DNA of 64,000 nt from Bacillota bacterium. GTDB taxonomy: Bacteria; Bacillota; SHA-98; Ch115; JABLXJ01. The position numbers and the translations under genes are program-made. The stretch lies in NCBI GenBank assembly GCA_013178125.1, contig JABLXJ010000001.1, forward strand, positions 1 to 64,000, given 5' to 3'. The notes under the pieces were generated by a model. It was not told where the DNA came from, did not search any database, and saw nothing but the letters and a program-made list of their open reading frames with translations. Numbering within the stretch: position 1 is the first letter of the stretch; each line of letters begins with the position of its first letter. Shown in pieces: positions 8,957 to 19,002 of this stretch.

Positions 8957-10210
8957 TCAGGTCCTGAGCGCCTGCGCCGGCTCGATCCTGGCAGCCCGGG
9001 CGCTGGGCCAGGAGACCGCGACCAGCGTCACCGCTATCCCTGCGACAAACGCGAAGGCAATGACGTCCGAACTGAACCTTGGATAGAACGTCGAAGATAT
9101 CATGAACACCTTGTCGAGGGAGGACATCCCGGGGATGGGTATCCCAACGCGGGCCAACGTCTTGAGAGCTATCGCGCCCAGTGATGCCCCGATGGCGCTT
9201 CCCATGACACCCATTACGCCACCCTCGAGCAAGAAGAGCCGCCGGATCTGCCCCGGCCGCAGGCCCAGGGCCCCCAGCATGCCTATCTCCCTGCGTCGCT
9301 CGTTGACGATCATCAGCATGGTGTTGATCACCACGAAGCCCGCAAGGAATAGGATGAAGAAGTAGACGAAGTTGTATGCCGTCTTTGCCACCTGCGACAT
9401 CCTCATCATCTCGCTGTGCTCGTACCAGGGTTTAGCTACGTAGCGGGCGTCGGCGCCCCTTGCCTTCAGCACCCCCTCGACGTCGCGCAACAGATCGGGT
9501 ACTCTGGCCTCGTCCTTCGCCATCACGAGCACCTCGGTCACGGCGGGCCCCATGTCGAGCATAGCCTGGGCGACGTCGAGCGGCACAAACACCAGGCCAT
9601 CGTCGAGGTACGGCAGGCCGCTCTTGACCGAGCCAACCACCACAAAGGTGTAGCCCTTGAGGGAACCGAGCGCGGTATTGAAAATGAGGGTGAACCTGTC
9701 GCCCACCTCGAGGCCGAGCCTGTCGAGGGTCCTTTGGCCCATGATGGCTTCGCGCTTCCCGGAGCGCAGCAGCCGTCCCTTGACAAGGTAGCGGGATAAC
9801 CCGATGAGCCTGTCTTCCGCTTGCGGTTCCACGCCCATGCCCATGAGGCCCTCGAGTTCCTCGCCCCTACCCACCACCATGGTGCCGAAACGGAGGCGTG
9901 GCACCACCTGCGACACCAGAGGGATTTCTTTGAATGCATTCACGACCGACTCATAGCCTTCGCCCTGAAACCCGTCCACCGGATAGTTCAGCGAGAGAAG
10001 CCGCTCCTTCAGTGGGTATTCCCTGGCGACGATCCTCACATGACCCGAGGTGAATCTGATGGAGTTGCCTATCATCATGTCGAAGATGCCGTCGATGGTT
10101 CCTTTCGTGAGTATCACCGCGAAAACGCCCACCGCGATCGCAACCAGGCTGAGCGCGGTGCGCGCCCGGGCTCTTCCGAGGTTACGGAACGCTATACGCA
10201 TTAGGCTCAC
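8957..10210 (-). CDS. FtsX-type ABC transporter permease (LolE/MacB-like), second permease
   Basis: About 417 residues with the FtsX/MacB layout: one N-terminal membrane helix ('RTALSLVAIAVGVFAVILT'), a large periplasmic domain, then three C-terminal helices with 'NTMLMIVNERRREIGMLGALGLRPGQIRRLF', the hallmark of the family. The preceding permease ends at 10228, so the two are coupled. GTG 10210 is preferred because GGGGGTGA lies 6 nt upstream; TTG at 10225 and ATG at 10201 are possible. It resembles LolC/LolE rather than drug-type MacB because the ATPase is separate and two different permeases are present. Confidence 0.8.
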   Translation of the reverse strand: MSLMRIAFRNLGRARARTALSLVAIAVGVFAVILTKGTIDGIFDMMIGNSIRFTSGHVRIVAREYPLKERLLSLNYPVDGFQGEGYESVVNAFKEIPLVSQVVPRLRFGTMVVGRGEELEGLMGMGVEPQAEDRLIGLSRYLVKGRLLRSGKREAIMGQRTLDRLGLEVGDRFTLIFNTALGSLKGYTFVVVGSVKSGLPYLDDGLVFVPLDVAQAMLDMGPAVTEVLVMAKDEARVPDLLRDVEGVLKARGADARYVAKPWYEHSEMMRMSQVAKTAYNFVYFFILFLAGFVVINTMLMIVNERRREIGMLGALGLRPGQIRRLFLLEGGVMGVMGSAIGASLGAIALKTLARVGIPIPGMSSLDKVFMISSTFYPRFSSDVIAFAFVAGIAVTLVAVSWPSARAARIEPAQALRT

Positions 10211-10227
10211 GATCTTCACCCCCAATG

Positions 10228-11463
10228 CTAACCCTGGCGCAACGAGACGATCGGGTCCTGGGCTGCGATTCTCCTGGCAGGCACGTAGCTTGCCGCCCAG
10301 CTCACCACGATGCCCAGCAAGAAAGCCCCTCCAATCGTGGGCCAGTTCCAGGCACCGCGGATGACCCCGGCGATCGGGTAGCCGATGTCGAGGTCTTGAT
10401 ATCCCTTGAGGACGTTAATGCCGTGGTTCACCAGGTAAGCGTTGCCGGCTATGCCGATCAGGCACCCCGTGATCGAACCCAGCACGCCTATGCCTGTGGC
10501 CTCAAGCATGAACAGGAGCACGATCTCCCTCGCCGTCATGCCCATCGCCTTCATCATCCCGATCTCGCGGACGCGCTCCATGGCCCCGAGGAGGATGGTG
10601 TTGACCACGCCCACCACGGCGATGATGAGTATCATGAAAATGAGCAAGGCGCTGAACCCCTGTTTGCTCTGGCTTATCGCGAGAAAGTCCCTGGCGGCCT
10701 CCCGCCAGGTGAGCACCTCGCCGGATATGCCGGTGTCCTCCAAGGCAGCGCGCACACTTTTGGACACATCCTCGACCCGCACGCCATCCTGTGTTTTCAG
10801 AACGACCTCCGTCGCCGCGCTGCCCAGCGCGAGAGCTTGACTTGCAACGTCGAGCGGCAGGTAAACCTGGCTGCTGTTCACCTGCGGGTGAGGGCTCCTG
10901 ATGAGGCCGGCCACGGTGAGGTCGATGGCCTGAAACGCCTCGTCACGGGTGCGCGTAACGAGTGTGAAGCTGTCGCCCGGCGCAAGCTCGAGCACGCGCG
11001 CGAGGTCGTACCCCAGGAGCGCCTCGGCTGCGCCCCGCGCCGGCCACCGGCCCTCGACGTACTCGGCCAACGTGAACACTTGCCCGTCGCGATCGGGGTC
11101 GATCCCCACACCCATCACGGGGATCTCCTCCCAGCCGGTGTTGAGACGGGCACCGAATACGAGCCTCGGCGTCGCCGCCTGTATCCCCTCCGCGCTCTGC
11201 AGCGCGGCGAGCACCGCATCAGGATCCAGGGTGCGATCGATGGGAAGACTCTCCCGCTCGGCGGAATAACCCTGAGCTTGAATGCGCACGTCTCCGGTCT
11301 CCAGGCTGATGAGATTATCTATGGAATCGCGGTCGACGCCGGCCATGATGCAGTCGACCTCGATGAGCGCCGCAAGGCCCACGGCAATCGCAAGGAACGT
11401 CAGGAACGTACGGCGCTTCTGCCGCCACAGGTTCCTCGCTGCCAGCTTGAGCAGGTAACGCAT
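10228..11463 (-). CDS. FtsX-type ABC transporter permease (LolC-like), first permease
   Basis: 411 residues with an N-terminal helix ('TFLTFLAIAVGLAALI'), a periplasmic domain of about 230 residues and three C-terminal helices; 'NTILLGAMERVREIGMMKAMG' is the FtsX signature. AGGAGG stands 9 nt before the ATG. It starts 6 nt after the ATPase stop. It differs clearly from the second permease in the periplasmic part, suggesting a heterodimer as in LolCE. Confidence 0.8.
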   Translation of the reverse strand: MRYLLKLAARNLWRQKRRTFLTFLAIAVGLAALIEVDCIMAGVDRDSIDNLISLETGDVRIQAQGYSAERESLPIDRTLDPDAVLAALQSAEGIQAATPRLVFGARLNTGWEEIPVMGVGIDPDRDGQVFTLAEYVEGRWPARGAAEALLGYDLARVLELAPGDSFTLVTRTRDEAFQAIDLTVAGLIRSPHPQVNSSQVYLPLDVASQALALGSAATEVVLKTQDGVRVEDVSKSVRAALEDTGISGEVLTWREAARDFLAISQSKQGFSALLIFMILIIAVVGVVNTILLGAMERVREIGMMKAMGMTAREIVLLFMLEATGIGVLGSITGCLIGIAGNAYLVNHGINVLKGYQDLDIGYPIAGVIRGAWNWPTIGGAFLLGIVVSWAASYVPARRIAAQDPIVSLRQG

Positions 11464-11469
11464 GGCCTG

Positions 11470-12177
<708 letters not shown>

Positions 12178-12562
12178 GTCCCCTCTCCGCTCGGTTTCAT
12201 TCTAAGCAGCAAGCAGCGCGATTAAGCAGCGCGATTGAACAAATGCTGAACGGCTTCCGGACAGCCACCCTTCTCATCGCACTATTATATCACTCGTGTC
12301 ATCTATTATATCACTCGTGCCATACCTGTGCTATACCTCCAGATACCCTCCACACCCTCGTCTGTCCATGTCACGACATCGCACGATTGAGTGCTGCACT
12401 GAGTATCACCAAGAACGGAATTAGCCAAATCATGAAATTGCTACGCAGAGGCAGCAGATTGGTGATCGCCTAACGTAAGACCCACGATGTGTGTGGCATC
12501 TCCTGCAGATTCAGTTATTGTGCAATTCCCTGCCGGACACCTTCTAATTCTTTCTAATTCCT
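12178..12562. other. Intergenic region upstream of the lol-like operon
   Basis: It must hold the operon promoter, but no convincing hexamers were found. It contains a perfect-but-one 21-bp tandem repeat and stop-interrupted decayed sequence. Confidence 0.5.
12282..12323. repeat. 21-bp tandem repeat, two copies
   Basis: 12282-12302 and 12303-12323 are 21-nt copies (start CTATTATATCACTCGTG) differing at one position. It lies about 105 bp upstream of the lolD-like start; function unknown. Confidence 0.8.
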
Positions 12563-12970
12563 TTTTTCGGACCGTATTCCGAAACGCTGGCAGCGGAGCT
12601 CGAGGAGATGAAAGCGCTAGATCTCCTTGTCGAGCATGCTACTAGTGGTCCCTCTGGCTACATCTCTTATGAATATTCCCTCTCACATGGTGGGAAAACG
12701 CTTGTGAAAGGGTCTTGCCGGTCAGGCGTGGATGCAGAGATCGGCGTCGATCCTGAGTTCTTGATGCGAATGAACAGCAAGAGCGCTCGTGAACTCGAGC
12801 TAATAGCGGCACTACATTACCTTATGTGCGCGGGCATGGCGGAGAGTGACGCAGTGAGCGCCGTAAAACTGCACAAGGCCCAGCAACACTACACCGATGA
12901 GGAGTGTAAGAAGGCGCTGGAGGAGCTCAGGGCGGAGGGGTTGAATCCCGACGGCTCCGGGGCTTGCTGA
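12563..12970 (+). pseudogene. 5'-truncated YwgA-like protein
   Basis: The open frame has no start before residue 'GPYSETLAAELEEMKALDL', which matches the 'GPYS..L...L..L..L.LI' winged-helix block of YwgA-like proteins, and continues with 'SARELELIAALHYL' and 'HYTDEECKKALEELRAEGL', later blocks of the same family. An internal ATG at 12608 preceded by GAGGAG could still start a 120-residue product. The N-terminal third is missing, so I call it a remnant. Confidence 0.5.
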
Positions 12971-13045
12971 AGGGTAGGGTAGTATGGGTAAGTCATAGCT
13001 GACGTTGGAGAAAGTGTCCAGCTATCATCGGGACACGTTGCTTAG

Positions 13046-13172
13046 TCACTGCACAACCATCTTGACAAGGTCTTTCCGTGTGTCAGCGGCTCTGGCTCCC
13101 GGCGAAACCACCAACTCCTCTATCTTCGGGCTGTTCGTGGGGGTCCAGCCCACGAAGTTCAAAACCCGCATT
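13046..13172 (-). pseudogene. C-terminal coding remnant, family unknown
   Basis: On the minus strand this frame gives about 40 codons ending '...RKDLVKMVVQ' and a TGA. Composition looks like real protein ('VLNFVGWTPTNSPKIEEL'). It directly continues, in another frame, the TniB-like ATPase remnant, suggesting a recombination junction near 13165. Confidence 0.35.
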
Positions 13173-13656
13173 GATGCTCCTTTAGGAGGGAGGTAATGTA
13201 ATCCTTTACCTCAGACTTATCCAGGCCTTTAAACTCATAGTGAACCACTATGCGGTTACGCAATGCCTCATGTACATGCAAATTGAGCTGGGCCACAAAA
13301 TAGGGTTGCCCAACCAGGAGAACCATGGCAAGGTTCTTCGAGTCTAGCTGAAAGTTAAAAAGCACCCTCAGGTCCCCCAAGACAGAAGTATGGAGCGCCT
13401 GAGCCTCATCAATTATGATGAGGGGTACCGTGTTCTTCTGATAGGCTAAATGGGCGATATGTCCCTGGATATCATGAAATAGGTCAACCTTCCGAAACCG
13501 GGGAATCAGCCCTAGCGCCACCGCAAGGTGCCGGTAAAAGTCTACAGCCGTAACTAAGGATAGCGGCATGTATACCACCTTGAAGAGTTGGGGGTTCAGC
13601 TTTGAGATAAATGCCCGTACACTCGTTGTCTTTCCGCTGCCGGATTCACCATGCCT
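13159..13656 (-). pseudogene. TniB/ExeA-like transposition helper ATPase fragment
   Basis: The frame contains Walker A 'GESGSGKTT' just after position 13650 and Walker B 'LIIIDEAQAL' near 13415, with the arrangement of the AAA ATPases that accompany Mu/Tn552-type transposases. It lacks residues before the P-loop (TGA at 13657-13659) and the C-terminal winged helix; the full protein is normally about 260-270 residues. No partner transposase with a DDE domain is nearby. Confidence 0.7.
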
Positions 13657-13765
13657 TCATCACAACGTCACAGTTAGAGCAATCTACCTTGATATCCGGT
13701 CTTTTCGTCGAATATGCGTCGAGGTAGTCCTTGATAGATTTAGCCAGTGCTATTACGATAGGCAT
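13646..13765 (-). pseudogene. N-terminal fragment of a DUF6431-like transposase protein
   Basis: 39 codons from ATG 13765: 'MPIVIALAKSIKDYLDAYS' then 'RPDIKVDCSNCDVVMK'. The pattern (hydrophobic start, 'IKDYL', then a zinc-ribbon Cys-x2-Cys) matches the N-terminus of DUF6431-type insertion-sequence proteins. It is fused to the ATPase fragment by overlapping frames. Confidence 0.45.
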
Positions 13766-14800
13766 GGGTGTTTTTTGGGGTTTGGCGAGGAGGTTGTGGG
13801 CCTTCTCGCCTCTTCATATCCACCCCTCTATCCAACGCTTCCTAACACTTAATGCTCCATATTCTGCGTCATAAACTACCATCCTTCTTCCTCCGACCCC
13901 TCCATAAAACAAAAAATCCCGGGTACCGTACTCCCGAGTTCCGGATCGCTGCCATCTTCAGTTGGATTTTTCCCTCATTCTAACGTCAAATTAGATCGGC
14001 TTCTACACCCTAGTTAGACAGCAAGAATCTGGGCTGGAGAAGGGAGGCAATTTCCAGTGCTCCGTGTGGCAGCAGGTTATTGAAGGCGGGAAAGCAGCCA
14101 AAAATGAGGAACGGTTCAAGACCCCGTCCCCCGGTTTTCGATGGTTGCCCGATCCACTGCTAGTGCCAAAGGACCACTCGGAGTCTTCAACTCAACTTCC
14201 CTCGCAGCCGGCCGATCAGGCCGCGGATGAAGACGCGCGAACCGAGGTAGCTGTTGCGAAGGATGAACGCGATCACGCACGCGTGGATTGTCCGGATCCT
14301 TCCTCGTGATACGGAGGTCTGTGTCCATGTTACCGTATTTAAAGGCTGGGACTAGTTTTTCATATGTTAGCAACTAGTCATGGTTCATTTGTGCGCTATG
14401 GTGGAGGGACGCAACACATGCTTCTTTTTACCGCGGCAACGGACGCGATTTGCTATGGAGCCGTGTATATCGCTTGGGAGTCCTTACGCGCCGAGGCTGC
14501 TAAGCTCGGGAAGGACATCAGTCCACTAAGCCAGTGACGCCGGCTGCGGCCGTCGCTGTGGCTGTTCCTGGGCTAGTCGTGTCCCCGGCGCCGCAATATC
14601 TTATCCAATTGGAGGCTGAGGTTGACAGGATTATCTCGATCCATGGCGAATGAAATTGTAGCAAGAGCAACCACATGCTGCCGGTAGATGGTTTTGAAAC
14701 GGCGGGGGAGAATAAAATAATATGGTGTGAATATCGAGTTCTCTTGACAATCATAGTCACGCCTAAGAGGATGATTTTATGCTTTGGTTAGGTGGTAGCC
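13766..14800. other. 1-kb region of decayed sequence
   Basis: No intact gene is supported. On the minus strand about 14180-14310 reads 'IHACVIAFILRNSYLGSRVF' and '...GLIGRLRGKLS' then stop, perhaps a lost membrane or transposase protein tail. At 14560-14576 a 17-nt stretch equals the last codons of the DUF4143 ATPase at 4451-4467. Everything else appears non-coding. Confidence 0.4.
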
Positions 14801-15609
14801 ATGGTTGAGCATGGGTTGCGAATAAGCATAGAAGGCGAAGAAGTAAGAGATGGGGTACCCCTCTCTCTGCTTGCGGATGTTTTTAGGGGTGTGCAGGAAA
14901 CCGTCTACTACATCGCGATGGCGGAGTTACGATATAATGGGCGGAGAAAGGTACATGTACCGAGTGAGATTCTGAACGAATACCGGTTGATCAGGGTTGC
15001 GGAACACAACAGCGTCTATACTGCCGATATTGCACTAGCAAGGCCCAGGCACATGCGTTTGCCGCTGGAGACTGATAGGCGGACGGCGGTCATGGATAAA
15101 TATCTGGAGTTCTTGCGAATATTGTCTGCCGCCGACAGTCAGGCGGTGTCGGAGTTGAGTTGTTTCCTGACACAACGTGGAGGAGAAAGATCCTTCGTTT
15201 GGTGGGTATCGTCGTGGGGAGCTTGAGGGATGTAGTTCATGTCACGGGCAGGGTTGAGCTTGACATGAATGGCTTTCCTGAGAAAATCATTGACGTAACT
15301 GATATCCGCCCGCTTGATCTTCGACCATTTTGGCTTGAGGTGGTTGAGACTCCCGAAGGGACCATTGCGCTGGCAGAGCCAGTCGAGGTGACTCCCGTAT
15401 TCGAAGACCAGCAGGTAACATTCGAAATACCTGAATTAAACCTGGTCAGCTCAGGAGCTACACGGGACGAGGCCGTGCAAGAACTCTATTCCGATATCAT
15501 TTGGCTATGGAAGGAGTACGGAATGGCGGCAGATGATGAACTGTCCACTGATGCAAGAGCCCTGAAAAATCGTCTTCGCCAGATGATTCGGGAGGCCGCG
15601 TTGAGATAA
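14801..15609 (+). pseudogene. Conserved hypothetical gene broken by a 5-bp duplication
   Basis: Two overlapping frames (14801-15226 and 15160-15609) appear to be one gene. At 15152-15161 the 5-mer GAGTT occurs twice in tandem; removing one copy joins the frames as '...QAVSELFPDTTWRR...' and gives a 267-residue protein. The N-terminal part includes 'SLLADVFRGVQETVYYIAMAEL'; the C-terminal part is acidic with 'VELDMNGFPEKIIDVTDIRPLD'. AGGTGG precedes ATG 14801. Family not recognised. Whether either half is still made is unknown. Confidence 0.6.
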
Positions 15610-15689
15610 TGAGTGGGGAGCTTCGCCGGGTCCTGTGGTATAGGTGAGTTTAGCAACTTCCCCGGCGTACCCCCGCAGCACTCCCGGAC
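15610..15689. other. Short intergenic stretch before repeat copy 2
   Basis: Nothing recognised. Confidence 0.4.
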
Positions 15690-15946
15690 TGCCGGTGCAG
15701 GGCTTGACAATTTTCTATCTTTCAATATGATAATTGCAGGCATTTTTATCACTTCAATGTCAATACTGTTCATCAGAGCACAGATTCCAGTGCCGGTGCC
15801 GCGTGTTCCCGGGATTCGGCATGATCCCGGTGGCGTGTGCAGGAGGTGTATTTCCATGGACCTCTGGAGGAATAACCTCGATGTTTTCCGCGAGCAGAAG
15901 TCATGGTGGGTGTCGGGAGCGGTTCCCGCCGACCTGGTCGGGTCAG
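15690..15946 (+). repeat. Long direct repeat, copy 2 (truncated)
   Basis: Diverged copy of 2876-3133, including promoter TTGACA (15704-15709)/TATGAT (15726-15731). Identity is highest in the promoter core and in the first codons and lower in the leader. Confidence 0.85.
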
Positions 15947-15951
15947 TCTAG
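15856..15951 (+). pseudogene. Truncated duplicate of the DUF4143 ATPase (5' end only)
   Basis: The first 31 codons match those at 3043 nearly residue for residue (MDLWRNNLDVFREQKSWWVS...), with the same AGGAGGTGTAT ribosome-binding site. At 15946 similarity stops and a TAG follows, so only 31 residues could be made. The P-loop is missing. Confidence 0.85.
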
Positions 15952-15985
15952 CCGTGCCCTCTGCAAGGACGTGGACGACCCGGAC

Positions 15986-16262
15986 TCATAATCTGCCATA
16001 AAGGAATTTCCCCTCCCGCAGCGCCCGCGCGATGATGTGATTGCGCGCATTGCGCCAGCGTTCCACCTCCTCGGGACTATAAACCAAAATGTCTTTGGCG
16101 ATCGGGAACCTGATAAGCGCCCGCCACAATCGGGTCATCTCCTTGCGGCGGTCTCTTCCTGGGGAGAATGGTGTTCTCTCAACGACCAGTAAGTCCACAT
16201 CCGAATCAGGACGGGCTTTGCCAGTGGCATGAGAGCCAAAATGGGACCCTTCAGGATTTAAG
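15986..16262 (-). pseudogene. MNT-type nucleotidyltransferase remnant
   Basis: Minus-strand frame reading 'HLNPEGSHFGSHATGKARPD' then 'SDVDLLVVE', the GS-x10-DxD motif of minimal nucleotidyltransferases, followed by the normal C-terminal part ending near 15986. There is no start codon upstream in frame and the first strand appears to have lost a few residues. No HEPN partner is adjacent. An internal ATG at 16198 lies after the active site and would give an inactive product. Confidence 0.65.
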
Positions 16263-16622
16263 TGTACTATTGGACATTACTCGTGTCAACTGGAAGAGCC
16301 GCAGATGGCAGGGTTACGTCTGAGAAACCCACCCCCCAGGATCGCAGCCTCCCAGCCTCATATGCCGCCTTTCCCTGTGCTAAACAGGGAAAGCACCACT
16401 GATGTACGTAAATGCCCCCAGCAGCATTTCCCTGGGTCACGCATAGGAAGCATCCACTGATGTACATCACGCTTTCAGGGTGAAGGCTGAAATATATCAC
16501 GATTCTGTACCAACCCGTTCCGTGGGTCATGCATGATAGATCATGCATGATAGACACCATCCGATCCACTCAACTACCTCCCACCTGCTCATCAGGGAAT
16601 TAGCGGACAGGAACTTTGACGG
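16263..16622. other. Intergenic region with small repeats
   Basis: No gene. Besides the 14-bp tandem repeat there are inverted stretches around 16370-16400 (CCCTGTGC...) and repeated GATGTAC motifs at 16401 and 16458. Confidence 0.4.
16527..16554. repeat. 14-bp tandem repeat, two perfect copies
   Basis: TCATGCATGATAGA occurs at 16527-16540 and again at 16541-16554. Each copy contains the palindrome TCATGCATGA. Confidence 0.85.
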
Positions 16623-16952
16623 GGTTCTACATTGGGGCCCGGCACGGTCGTGATGCCTGGGTCCGTCGTAAATGCAGGGGCGAGGGTGATGGAACACGTT
16701 ATCCTGAACACTTGCTGTTCTGTTGACCATGATTGCACCATCGGAGACTTTGCCCACATTTTCCCAGAGGCCCACCTTTCCGGGAATGTTACGGTTGAAG
16801 AGGGGAGCCATCTCGGGGTGGGTGCATCAGTCATCCCGCAGAAGTCTATTGGCGAATGGTCTATTGTTGGAGCCGGCGCTGTAGTCATTAGGAATGTGCC
16901 GTCAAGAGTCGTGGTGGCCGGCATCCCGGCGGCCATTATTAAGAACGTATAG
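16623..16952 (+). pseudogene. 5'-truncated sugar O-acyltransferase (NeuD/hexapeptide type)
   Basis: About 106 residues of left-handed beta-helix repeats ('GPGTVVMPGSVVNAGARV', 'IGDFAHIFPEAHLSGNV', 'IGEWSIVGAGAVVIRNVPS') ending 'VAGIPAAIIKNV', the usual C-terminus of sialic-acid-type O-acetyltransferases. His in 'VDHDC' is the likely catalytic residue. The N-terminal Rossmann-like domain is missing and a stop lies at 16617-16619. It may have accompanied the DegT aminotransferase at 22171. Confidence 0.7.
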
Positions 16953-16956
16953 GGAC

Positions 16957-17124
16957 AGGAGCTGGAAGGGCTATCCCTTCGAGACCCCGGACCAGCTTAC
17001 GGAGGAAGGTCTGATCTACGGGAGCCGGAGCGCAAAATCTGTATGGTTCACCGAGAAGGGGGAGAAGGAGGCGAAGGCTCTTCTCGAGAAATATGGCATA
17101 GGAGAGGTCGTTGGGGAGGCATAG
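16957..17124 (+). pseudogene. DUF6429-like fragment, copy 1
   Basis: The frame reads 'RSWKGYPFETPDQLTEEGLI' and '...SRSAKSVWFTEKGEKEAKAL', the winged-helix-like C-terminal part of DUF6429 proteins. The 5' half is missing. The same sequence recurs at 19366-19521; this copy keeps the reading frame across the point where copy 2 has lost one base. Confidence 0.6.
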
Positions 17125-17399
17125 GCGGTTGGCCGCCCGGGGAGGCTTGTTTAGGGCGGTCGGTGTCATCGCAGCTACATCCATGTGCATTTCAGCCTCT
17201 TTGAGTATCCAACTGCTATCGAATTCGGGGATCAGGCGTTGCGGAAGTGTTGGGAAGCGTCTCTCGCGGGATGGCAGGCCCGGGGACGTGGTGTGGCACA
17301 CTACATGGTGCGTCCGGTCATCAACGTGCGTTCGATCTCGATCGTCAATGCCAGGTGCTGTTTTCACGTATATTCATCTCAGCATCTCAGCCAGGTGAG
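17125..17399. other. Intergenic region upstream of abiE promoter
   Basis: Nothing recognised. Confidence 0.4.
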
Positions 17400-17428
17400 T
17401 TGATCCTGGGGTTCCGATATGGTATAAG
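17400..17428 (+). promoter_or_regulatory. Promoter of the abiE operon
   Basis: TTGATC (17400-17405), 17-bp spacer, TATAAG (17423-17428). Confidence 0.55.
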
Positions 17429-17439
17429 TATGTTAGAAC

Positions 17440-17468
17440 TATCTGCGTCACGACGCGTTCCGCAGATA
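17440..17468. promoter_or_regulatory. Inverted repeat, candidate AbiEi operator
   Basis: TATCTGCG (17440-17447) and CGCAGATA (17461-17468) form perfect 8-bp arms 13 bp apart, just after the predicted start of transcription and 14 bp before abiEi. AbiEi antitoxins in other species repress by binding inverted repeats in their promoter. Confidence 0.55.
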
Positions 17469-17482
17469 CTTATGACAAGGCG

Positions 17483-18088
17483 ATGAGTATGGATAAGTAT
17501 AAGACGGTAAAGCAGATATTCAAATCCCGGGGCAATATAGCTACTACGGGTGAGATACTGAAAGAAGGTATTCATAGTAGCTATATTGCAGATCTGATCG
17601 GAACAGAACGCATTGCCCGTATCAAACGTGGTGTGTACGAGTGGGTTGAGGACGGGCGAAAGGATGACCTCGAGATTATATTCCGGCTTCTTCCAGATGC
17701 CATTCTTTGTATGGATAATGCGCTTTACTACTACCAGTATACCGATCGGACCCCCGGTATATGGCATATTGCGGTTGATAAGCGGATCAATAGGAAGAAG
17801 GTCAAACTTGAGTATCCGCCGATCAAAGCTCATTTCATTGAACCTCAGTGCCTTGCAATCGGCCTTGCTCATGCTGAGATGAATGGGATAAAGGTGCGTA
17901 TCTATGACAGAGAGAGGACGATCTGCGATGTGATCCGCCATTCAGCCAAGATGGATGCAGAGACTGTAGGCAAGGCAATTCAGGCTTACGTCAAGGATGG
18001 GCGGAAGAACATATCGAGGCTCATGGAATATGCGAGAAGGTTCCGAATCCAAAGGAAAGTCCATGACCTGATGGGAGTGTGGCTTTGA
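17483..18088 (+). CDS. abiEi: AbiEi-type antitoxin / transcriptional regulator
   Basis: 201 residues. The N-terminal winged helix (residues 5-50, 'FKSRGNIATTGEILKEGIHS', then 'RIARIKRGVYEW') and the C-terminal AbiEi antitoxin domain ('RERTICDVIRHSAKMDAETV...' near 147-165) are in normal order. AbiEi represses its own operon and counteracts AbiEii in this type IV system. Its end overlaps the abiEii start by 10 nt. ATG 17483 is taken; the ribosome-binding site (AAGG) is weak, and ATG 17489 is equally possible. Confidence 0.85.
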   Translation: MSMDKYKTVKQIFKSRGNIATTGEILKEGIHSSYIADLIGTERIARIKRGVYEWVEDGRKDDLEIIFRLLPDAILCMDNALYYYQYTDRTPGIWHIAVDKRINRKKVKLEYPPIKAHFIEPQCLAIGLAHAEMNGIKVRIYDRERTICDVIRHSAKMDAETVGKAIQAYVKDGRKNISRLMEYARRFRIQRKVHDLMGVWL

Positions 18089-19002
18089 TGCCAGACATCG
18101 CCCAGTCGGTGATCGACAGGTTGAGGAGCAAGTCCAGAACCTCTGGTAGGACCGTTCAACTAATACTGCAGCTATTCTGTCAGGAAGAGTTTCTGAGGAG
18201 GCTGCAGCGGTCAAGGCATCATAGCAATCTGATCCTCAAGGGAGGCTTGCTTCTGTACTCATTGAGCGGTTTTACAAGTAGGCCAACCATGGATGTGGAC
18301 TTCTTGGCCAGAAGGATGCCCGCCGACCCGGTAATAATCGAGAGGGTGGTGCGCGAGATAATCGGGACTAGTACAGGGAATGACTACGTTATCTTTGAAA
18401 TCAAAGGCATTGAATCCATTACAGAGTTCAGGGAGTACAATGGAGTCAGGGTGAGTCTTATCGGTTGCATCAAGAATACGAGGACGCCTTTTCATATCGA
18501 TATGGGAATTGGGGATATGATTGTACCGATGCCATTGGAAAGGGCCATCCCAACCCAGTTGGATGGATTTGAGGAGCCGGTCATCCTGACGTACTCGCTG
18601 GAGTCCACTGTAGCGGAGAAGCTAGATGCGATCATATCTCGAATGGAACTAAACAGCAGGATGAAGGATTTCTACGACCTGTATTATCTTGCGAGTACGT
18701 ATAGCTTCGATGCTAGAACCCTTCAGGAGGCTCTCTTCCAGACGCTTCAGCATCGTGGAACCCCGTTCGATGGAGACAGCTTACGAAAGGTGAGGCAACT
18801 GGCAAGCATGATAGATGTTCAGACAAGGTGGTCACGCTTCGCGAGTAGTAGGCTTGGAATTAGGATTAGTCTTGTGGAGGTACTGGATATCGTTTACATA
18901 TTTCTTGAGCCGGTCTTCGAGGCCATTGTTAATGAGCGAGAGATATTCGGCACCTGGGACCCAGCTCAAAGACGATATGTCAGCGTAAGCAACCATTCGT
19001 GA
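18079..19002 (+). CDS. abiEii: AbiEii-type nucleotidyltransferase toxin
   Basis: 307 residues, normal length. Residues 50-75 contain 'LILKGGLLLYSL' and 'TMDVDFLARRM', the G-G...D-x-D nucleotidyltransferase core; 'ESTVAEKLDAIISRMELNSRMKDFYDLYYL' is the conserved K...D...K-D-x-x-D block of the AbiEii family. Related toxins transfer nucleotides to tRNA and arrest growth or abort phage infection. It overlaps abiEi, so the two are coupled. A 60-bp segment of its 3' part is duplicated at 2691-2750. Confidence 0.88.
   Translation: MALMPDIAQSVIDRLRSKSRTSGRTVQLILQLFCQEEFLRRLQRSRHHSNLILKGGLLLYSLSGFTSRPTMDVDFLARRMPADPVIIERVVREIIGTSTGNDYVIFEIKGIESITEFREYNGVRVSLIGCIKNTRTPFHIDMGIGDMIVPMPLERAIPTQLDGFEEPVILTYSLESTVAEKLDAIISRMELNSRMKDFYDLYYLASTYSFDARTLQEALFQTLQHRGTPFDGDSLRKVRQLASMIDVQTRWSRFASSRLGIRISLVEVLDIVYIFLEPVFEAIVNEREIFGTWDPAQRRYVSVSNHS

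Noticed and set aside
12243-12473. 76-residue plus-strand frame
   Set aside because: Its first part is produced by the 21-bp tandem repeat and no ribosome-binding site precedes it.
15160-15609. Separate 149-residue gene with TTG start
   Set aside because: It has no good ribosome-binding site and joins the preceding frame when the 5-bp duplication is removed, so it is treated as the second half of a broken gene.
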